NCBI GenBank assembly: GCA_910585385.1
Contig: CAJUDV010000042.1
Location: 1-17,893 of the forward strand
Origin: an uncultured Oscillibacter sp.
GTDB lineage: Bacteria > Bacillota > Clostridia > Oscillospirales > Oscillospiraceae
Direction: 5' to 3'
Length of the DNA stretch: 17,893 nt
Shown here: positions 13,224 through 17,893 of the stretch, in pieces
How the letters are laid out: each line of letters opens with the position of its first letter
How positions within the stretch are numbered: the stretch's first letter is position 1
Notes under the pieces: model-generated
The model's database searches: none
What the model saw: only the letters and a program-made list of their open reading frames with translations
Told to the model about the DNA's origin: nothing
Program-made: the position numbers and the translations under genes

Positions 13224-14810
13224 TCAGTCTCCGCTGGCGCCGTAGTTGCTGAGGGCCCGGGCGGAGGGGTCGTCCACATCGCAGCCCGCCCAGGACCGGT
13301 TGGGCATCCAGAAATCCGGGATCATCCCGGCCTGGCCGGGGTAGTGCCGCTCAAAGATCTCCCGGTACAGAAGACTCTCCTTGGTAAAGGGCGGGCAGTG
13401 GTAGTCGTATTTGTGCCGCGCCGCCTCAAATGCCGCGTCGGTGTAGGTCTCCTCCGCGTAGGCCTTCAAATCGTCCACCATGGAGTGGCCCACGGCGTCG
13501 GAGAAGGCGGCCTTCTGCCGCCAGAGGATGTGCTCCGGCAGGAGATGATCTCCCTCAAAGGCGTGGCGCAGCAGGTACTTGCCCATGCTGTAGGTGTTCA
13601 TCTTCATGGCGGGATCGATGGACATGACGTATCTCACGAAGTCCAGGTCCCCGAAGGGCACCCGGGCCTCCAGGGAGTTGACGGAGATGCTGCGGTCCGC
13701 CCGCAGGACGTCGTACATGTAGATCTCGTCCACCCGCTTTTTGGCCTCGGCCTGGAAGGCCTCCGCGTCGGGGGCAAAGTCGGTGTATTTATAGCCGAAG
13801 AGCTCGTCGCTGATCTCACCGGTGAGGATTACCCGGATGTCCGTCCGCTCATGAATGGCCTTGCAGCACAGGTACATGCCCATGCTGGCACGGATGGTGG
13901 TGATGTCCCAGGTGCCAAGCAGCGCGATGAGGCCGTCCAGGGAGCTTAGCACCTGCTGCCGGGTCATGATGACCTCCGTGTGGTCCGCGCCGATGAAGTC
14001 CGCGGTCTCCCGGGCGTACTTCAGGTCGATGGCGTCGGTGTCCATGCCGATGGCGAAGGTGCGGATCTTCCTCCCCAGCACGATGGCGCTGATGGCGCAC
14101 ACCAGGGAGGAGTCCAGCCCGCCGGAGAGGAGAAAGCCCACCGGTGCGTCGGCGTCCAGCCGCTTGTCCACGGCGGCGAGAAGGCGGTTGCGGATGCCCC
14201 GGCACACGGTCTCCAGATCGTCCTTACAATAGGACTGGACCGTGGTGAGGTCGGCGTAGCGGACGAACTTGCCGCAGGCGTAGTAGTGCCCCGGCGGGAA
14301 GGGGTGGATCTCCTGACAGAGTCCCACCAGGTTCTTGGCCTCGCTGGCGAAGACCATGGCGCCGGCTGGGTCCGTCCCGTAGAACAGGGGGCGGATGCCG
14401 ATGGGGTCCCGGGCGGCGATGAGGGAATCCGCGGACGCGTCATAGATCACCAGGGCGAACTCCGCGTCCAGCCGGGAGAACATCTCCAGGCCGTACTCGT
14501 GGAACAGGGGGAGCAGCACCTCGCAGTCGCTGCCGCTGCGGAAGCGGTAGCCCTTTTCCTCCAGCTGCCGCCGCAGGGGGCGGAAGCCGTAGATCTCGCC
14601 GTTGCAGACCGCGTAGTCCCCGTCCAGAGTGAAGGGCTGCATCCCCGCCTCCGTGAGGCCCATGATGGAGAGCCGCTGGAAGCAGAGCCAGCCGGAGGGG
14701 GTTTCCACAATTCGGCTCATATCCGGGCCCCGGGAGGTTGTGCGGTCCAGAAAGGGGGCGATCTCCTGCCGGGTCAGCGTCTTTTGGGAGAATCCCATGA
14801 TCGTACACAT
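13224..14810 (-). CDS. asnB: Asparagine synthase (glutamine-hydrolysing), AsnB type
   Basis: This enzyme makes asparagine from aspartate, ATP and glutamine. It has 528 residues. The ATG at 14810 gives MCTI, leaving Cys2 as the N-terminal nucleophile required by class II glutamine amidotransferases; AGGAGG lies seven bases upstream. A longer open frame to 14888 runs into the T-box terminator and would bury this cysteine, so it is rejected. Other motifs are RGPD (about residue 28), NGEIYGF in the glutaminase domain, the PP-loop SGGLDSS in the synthetase domain, and a C-terminal DPSARAL comparable to E. coli AsnB. An Asn T-box precedes it, which independently supports the asparagine assignment. 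glnN follows. Confidence 0.96.
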   Translation of the reverse strand: MCTIMGFSQKTLTRQEIAPFLDRTTSRGPDMSRIVETPSGWLCFQRLSIMGLTEAGMQPFTLDGDYAVCNGEIYGFRPLRRQLEEKGYRFRSGSDCEVLLPLFHEYGLEMFSRLDAEFALVIYDASADSLIAARDPIGIRPLFYGTDPAGAMVFASEAKNLVGLCQEIHPFPPGHYYACGKFVRYADLTTVQSYCKDDLETVCRGIRNRLLAAVDKRLDADAPVGFLLSGGLDSSLVCAISAIVLGRKIRTFAIGMDTDAIDLKYARETADFIGADHTEVIMTRQQVLSSLDGLIALLGTWDITTIRASMGMYLCCKAIHERTDIRVILTGEISDELFGYKYTDFAPDAEAFQAEAKKRVDEIYMYDVLRADRSISVNSLEARVPFGDLDFVRYVMSIDPAMKMNTYSMGKYLLRHAFEGDHLLPEHILWRQKAAFSDAVGHSMVDDLKAYAEETYTDAAFEAARHKYDYHCPPFTKESLLYREIFERHYPGQAGMIPDFWMPNRSWAGCDVDDPSARALSNYGASGD

Positions 14811-14823
14811 AAGCGCACCTCCT

Positions 14824-15120
14824 AGATAAAATAAAACGCAGCTATATCCTAAAATTTTAGGACGAATAGCTGCTATCCGCGGTGCCACCTAATTTGCCTC
14901 CCAATGGGACGCCACCTCTTCAAGGCTCCAACAAGCCCGCGTGATGTAACGGTCACGAATCGTCGCGCTTACTGGCGGGAGGTCCCGCGTTCAGGTTGCG
15001 GCTACGGAGTGTTCTTCCCGCAGATTCTTTGGTACGGGGTTTCCACCATCCCCCGCTCACTGGCCCGGAACGTCCGCGGTACTTTTCTCCATCAACGCCT
15101 TGGTGATGTTCAATTGATGG
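14824..15120 (-). promoter_or_regulatory. T-box riboswitch, tRNA-Asn specific
   Basis: The leader carries the T-box core AGGTGGCACCGCGG (14890-14877). Its UGGC bulge would pair with a GCCA tRNA end, and tRNA-Asn has G as discriminator base. In stem I, AGUA is followed by CCGCGGA, which pairs with UCUGCGG; then comes GAAG and the candidate specifier AAC (15013-15011) followed by A. GGAG and CTCC close the stem base. AAC is an Asn codon, and asnB lies directly downstream. Uncharged tRNA-Asn should stabilise the antiterminator and allow asnB expression. A CCATCAA/TTGATGG hairpin lies at the very 5' end (15120-15090). Confidence 0.93.
14827..14873 (-). terminator. T-box terminator before asnB
   Basis: GCAGCTAT (14873-14866) pairs with ATAGCTGC (14845-14838), and an internal CCTAAAATTTTAGG palindrome fills the upper stem. 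GTTTTATTTTAT follows. Its 5' arm overlaps the sequence just after the T-box core, as expected for mutually exclusive antiterminator folding. Confidence 0.9.
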
Positions 15121-15124
15121 TTGC

Positions 15125-15154
15125 AGTTTATCACTGCAGAGGGACCTTTGTCAA
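15125..15154 (-). promoter_or_regulatory. Promoter of the asnB leader
   Basis: TTGACA (15154-15149), an 18-base spacer and TAAACT (15130-15125) form a strong sigma-A promoter. It lies immediately upstream of the T-box and after the purB terminator. The region is AT-rich against a GC-rich background. Confidence 0.8.
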
Positions 15155-15206
15155 CGTCAAAACAAACAAAATCCAAAACCAATTTCCCGCAACCTTTTTG
15201 ACGTTT

Positions 15207-15261
15207 AAAAATAAAGCGGCGGCCGGCGGCTGTTCCCAAAACGGGACAGCCGCCGGCCGCC
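15207..15261 (-). terminator. Strong intrinsic terminator of the purA-purB operon
   Basis: On the minus strand a perfect 16-bp stem runs between 15261-15246 and 15233-15218, extended by CCC/GGG around a TTTT-containing loop. GCTTTATTTTTAAA follows. It begins 9 bp after the purB stop and insulates asnB from purine transcription. Confidence 0.92.
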
Positions 15262-15269
15262 AAAGGCGC

Positions 15270-16685
15270 TTACAGGTTGATCTCCGGCTTTTCCCGGGAG
15301 GACTCCGCCAGCAGGGGCCGGACCTGAGCCAGGAGGGCGTCCACCTGCTGGGGGCACCGGCCGATGTAGAGCGCCGGGTCCAGCAGGCCGGCCATCTCCG
15401 GCTCCGTCATGCCAAAGGCCGGCTCCGCCGCCAGGCGCGCCAGCAGGTCGCAGGGCTCGCCCTCCTTCATTTTGGCGGTGGCGGCCATGGAGCAGGCGCG
15501 GATGATCTCGTGGAGCGCCTGCCGGTCGCCGCCCCGTTTGACTCCCTCCATCATCAGGTTCTCTGTGGCGATGAAGGGCAGGTACTCCCGGCAGGCGCGG
15601 TCCACCACCTTCTCGTTGACGTGGAGACCGTCGGTGACGTTCTGGCAGAGGCGGAGGATGGCGTCGGCGCAGAGGAAGCCCTCCGGCATGGAGATGCGGC
15701 GGCCCGCGGAGTCGTCCAGCGTCCGCTCCAGCCACTGGGCGGAGGCGGTCATCGGCGCGTTCATGGCGTCGGCCATGAGATAGCGGCTCAGAGAGCAGAT
15801 CCGCTCGGAGCGCATGGGATTACGCTTGTAGGCCATGGCGGAGGAGCCGATCTGATTTTTCTCAAAGGGCTCCTCCACCTGCCGGTCGTGCTGGAGCAGG
15901 CGGATGTCATTGGCCATTCGATAGGCGCTCTGAGCCACGGAGCTCAGGCAGTTCAGAATGCGGCTGTCCACCTTTCGGGGGTAGGTCTGGCCGCAGACGG
16001 CAAAGCACTTTTCAAAGCCGAACTCCCGGGAGACCTGCCGGTTCAGCTCCTCCACCTTGGCCCCGTCGCCCTCGAAGAGCTCCAGGAAACTGGCCTCAGT
16101 GCCGGTGGTGCCCCGGCAGCCCCGGAATTTCAGCGTGCCCAGCACAAAGTCCAGTTCCTCCAGGTCGCTGAGGAAATCCTGCATCCAAAGGGCGGCCCGC
16201 TTGCCAACGGTCACCAGCTGGGCGGGCTGGTAGTGGGTGTAGCCCAGGGTGGGGGTGGCCTTGTAGGTTTCGGCGAACTGGGCGAGATTGGCCAGCACGG
16301 CGATCAGCTCCCCCCGGAGGTACCGCAGGCCCTCCCGGTAGAGGATCAGGTCCGCGTTGTCGGTGACATAGCAGCTGGTGGCGCCCAGGTGGATGATGCC
16401 GGCGGCGGAGGGAGCGGCCTTGCCGTAGGTGTAGACATGGGCCATGACGTCGTGGCGGACCTCTTTTTCCCGCTGCGCCGCCATGTCGAAGTCGATGTCG
16501 GAGATGTGGGCCTCCAGCTCCGCCACCTGCTCCGCGGTGACGGGCAGACCCAGATTGTGCTCCGCCCGGGCCAGGGCCACCCACAGCCTCCGCCAGGTCT
16601 GAATGCGCTCCTGGGCGGAGAAGAGGCGCAGCATAAACTCCGACGCGTACCGGGAGGAGAGGGGAGATTCGTAACGGTCTTTCAT
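15270..16685 (-). CDS. purB: Adenylosuccinate lyase
   Basis: This enzyme of the fumarase/aspartase superfamily cleaves SAICAR to AICAR and adenylosuccinate to AMP, releasing fumarate. It has 471 residues, longer than the roughly 430-residue B. subtilis PurB. Motifs are HDVMAHV, GATSCYVTDN (about 101-110), GYTHYQPAQ with catalytic His151, and the signature loop GSSAMAYKRNP (280-290), with Ala where the family usually has Pro. As far as recalled, many blocks match human ADSL closely (SPLSSRYAS, GTTGTEASFLELFEGD, ERTLDDSAGRR). The ATG at 16685 has GGAGG five bases upstream; the in-frame TTG at 16697 overlaps that site and is rejected. It follows purA by 83 bp. Confidence 0.96.
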   Translation of the reverse strand: MKDRYESPLSSRYASEFMLRLFSAQERIQTWRRLWVALARAEHNLGLPVTAEQVAELEAHISDIDFDMAAQREKEVRHDVMAHVYTYGKAAPSAAGIIHLGATSCYVTDNADLILYREGLRYLRGELIAVLANLAQFAETYKATPTLGYTHYQPAQLVTVGKRAALWMQDFLSDLEELDFVLGTLKFRGCRGTTGTEASFLELFEGDGAKVEELNRQVSREFGFEKCFAVCGQTYPRKVDSRILNCLSSVAQSAYRMANDIRLLQHDRQVEEPFEKNQIGSSAMAYKRNPMRSERICSLSRYLMADAMNAPMTASAQWLERTLDDSAGRRISMPEGFLCADAILRLCQNVTDGLHVNEKVVDRACREYLPFIATENLMMEGVKRGGDRQALHEIIRACSMAATAKMKEGEPCDLLARLAAEPAFGMTEPEMAGLLDPALYIGRCPQQVDALLAQVRPLLAESSREKPEINL

Positions 16686-16768
16686 AGACACCTCCAATTT
16701 GAGAAAACAGAGCTCAGGTCAATTGCCGGGGAAGGCCTCCAAAGAGCCCCATATGGGCATCCTCCGGC

Positions 16769-17893
16769 TTATCGCAGAATAATGGCCTCCCGCTCCGGAC
16801 CCACGGACACATAGCCGATGCGGCAGCCAATGGCCTTTTCCACGTACTCCACGTAGTCCCGGGCGGCCTGGGGCAGGTCCTCCCATCTCCGCACGCCGGA
16901 GATGTCGCACTTCCAGCCGGGCATGGAGGTCTCCACCGGCTTGGCGTCCGGCAGGACGGAGGGGAAGGGGAACCGGTCTGTCTCCTGGCCGTTCAGCTCA
17001 TAGCGGGCGCAGATGGGAATCTCGTCTAAGTAGCTCAGCACGTCCAGCTTGGTCAGGGCGATATTGGTTGCGCCCTGGCACTCCACGCCGTAGCGGGTGG
17101 CCACGATGTCGATGGGGCCCACCCGGCGGGGACGGCCGGTCTTGGCGCCGTACTCGTTTCCCGCCTCCCGGAGCTTCTCCGCCTTCTCGCCGAACCACTC
17201 GCAGGTGAAGGGCCCCTCTCCCACGCAGGAGGAATAGGCCTTTACCACGCCCACGATCTCGTCAATTCTGGCGGAGGGCAGGCCGGAGCCCACCGGGGCA
17301 TAGGCGGCGATGGCGTTGGAGGAGGTGGTATAGGGGTAGATACCGTAGTCCAGGTCCCGCAGGGAACCCAGCTGGGCCTCAAAGAGGATCTTCTTCCCCG
17401 CCCCCTGGGCCTGGCGCAAAAACGCGCCGGTGTCGCAGACAAAGGGCTTGATCTTCTGGCCGAAGTCGGCAAACCAGGCCCGCAGGTCCTCCATGGTATA
17501 GGGCCTCGCGCCGTAAACCCGCTCCAGGGTCAGGTTCTTCCACTCCAGAATGCCCTCCAGGTGCTCCCAGAGCTTATCCGGGTAGTTGAGCTCCCCGGCC
17601 ATGACGGTTTTTTTCTGGTATTTGTCGGAGTAAAAGGGGGCGATGCCCTGTTTGGTGGAGCCGTACTTCCTGTCGGCGAGACGGGCCTCCTCCAGGCTGT
17701 CCAGATCCCGGTGCCAGGGCAGCAGGAGACTGGCCCGGTCGCTGATCTTCAGATTCTCCGGGGTGAGGGCCACGCCCTTGGACACCACGTCCTGCATCTC
17801 CGTCCACAGGCTCTCGCAGTCCACGGCCACGCCGTTGCCCAGGATGTTCACCACGCCCTCCCGGAAGATGCCGGAGGGCAGCAGGTGCAGGGC
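16769..17893 (-). CDS. purA: Adenylosuccinate synthetase, N-terminus cut by window edge
   Basis: This GTP-dependent enzyme joins IMP and aspartate to form adenylosuccinate, which PurB then converts to AMP. The frame runs open to the last base of the window, where the residues ALHLLPSGIFREG precede VVNILGNGVAVD, a PurA core block. About 374 of the expected 420-430 residues are present; the N-terminal GTP-binding loop is missing. Other visible blocks are TTSSNAIAAYAPVGSG (IMP-site region), the TGRPRRVG loop and the C-terminal GPEREAIILR. The internal GTG at 17854 is not a start. The order purA-purB places both enzymes of the IMP-to-AMP branch in one transcript; the promoter lies outside the window. 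Confidence 0.95.
   Translation of the reverse strand, partial: ALHLLPSGIFREGVVNILGNGVAVDCESLWTEMQDVVSKGVALTPENLKISDRASLLLPWHRDLDSLEEARLADRKYGSTKQGIAPFYSDKYQKKTVMAGELNYPDKLWEHLEGILEWKNLTLERVYGARPYTMEDLRAWFADFGQKIKPFVCDTGAFLRQAQGAGKKILFEAQLGSLRDLDYGIYPYTTSSNAIAAYAPVGSGLPSARIDEIVGVVKAYSSCVGEGPFTCEWFGEKAEKLREAGNEYGAKTGRPRRVGPIDIVATRYGVECQGATNIALTKLDVLSYLDEIPICARYELNGQETDRFPFPSVLPDAKPVETSMPGWKCDISGVRRWEDLPQAARDYVEYVEKAIGCRIGYVSVGPEREAIILR

Noticed and set aside
10701..13949. A 1082-residue plus-strand open frame opposite glnN and asnB
   Set aside because: It is a high-GC antisense shadow of two clearly assigned genes, is rich in Gly, Val and His of low complexity, has no ribosome site and matches no family.
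14811..14888. N-terminal extension of asnB by 26 codons
   Set aside because: It would translate the T-box terminator and ribosome site and would bury the catalytic Cys2.
15008..15016. Asp (GAC) or His (CAC) reading of the T-box specifier
   Set aside because: No GAC lies in the specifier loop position. CAC is out of register with the AGUA/GAA loop, while AAC followed by a purine fits, and asnB is downstream.
16698..16768. Short frames of 12-13 codons between purA and purB, one of them after GGAGG
   Set aside because: They have no biased codon content, no terminator follows, and the spacer is short; chance is the simpler explanation.
1..17893. CRISPR arrays, rRNA or tRNA genes
   Set aside because: No regularly spaced repeats and no tRNA or rRNA signatures were seen on either strand by eye.

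Overview
The window looks like chromosomal DNA from a GC-rich, low-motility-gene-content anaerobic Firmicute of the Clostridia, most likely Oscillospiraceae-like. This is inferred from the gene families and not from any marker gene. The supporting signs are strong AGGAGG-type ribosome sites, an asparagine T-box riboswitch, a type III glutamine synthetase, and a DUF4368-type large serine recombinase typical of clostridial mobile elements. Apart from the recombinase at the left edge, every gene lies on the minus strand.

Layout, left to right. (1) 1-1257: the C-terminal two thirds or so of a large serine recombinase, cut by the window edge. It marks the right end of a mobile element extending to the left. 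(2) 1258-1692: no gene. This stretch holds several hairpins, two inverted diverged copies of one repeat, and a perfect bidirectional terminator. (3) 1693-10176: a complete chorismate, phenylalanine and tyrosine operon, transcribed leftwards as leader peptide, attenuator, aroF (DAHP synthase), tyrA, aroB, aroA, aroC, pheA (chorismate mutase-prephenate dehydratase), an aroE-aroK fusion, and aroQ. Genes are mostly overlapping or separated by a few bases; the one sizeable internal gap is 145 bp between tyrA and aroB. Together they encode all seven shikimate-pathway steps plus the committed steps to phenylpyruvate and 4-hydroxyphenylpyruvate. Only the final aminotransferase is missing. (4) 10237-10850: a small zinc-dependent phospholipase C-family protein with its own promoter. 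(5) 10924-15154: a nitrogen module of asnB (asparagine synthase) under an Asn T-box, followed by glnN (type III glutamine synthetase). (6) 15207-17893: purA (cut by the right edge) and purB, the two enzymes that turn IMP into AMP, ending in a very strong terminator.

The most interesting item is not an annotated gene. It is a 32-codon leader peptide at 10113-10015 (minus strand), in which 8 of 14 consecutive residues are Tyr or Phe. A textbook intrinsic terminator follows just before aroF. This is the architecture of ribosome-mediated transcription attenuation (pheL/trpL type), here apparently sensing Tyr and Phe together and sitting in front of a whole aromatic supra-operon in a Firmicute, where T-boxes or TRAP would be the usual expectation. 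About 5 kb away the same genome uses an Asn T-box, so two different tRNA-charging sensors lie close together. Other points of note are a PurB resembling the animal-type enzyme, an AroE-AroK fusion with an extra basic/proline-rich segment, an ESCP variant of the ESRP phenylalanine-binding motif in PheA, and structured intergenic elements with a compensatory base change.
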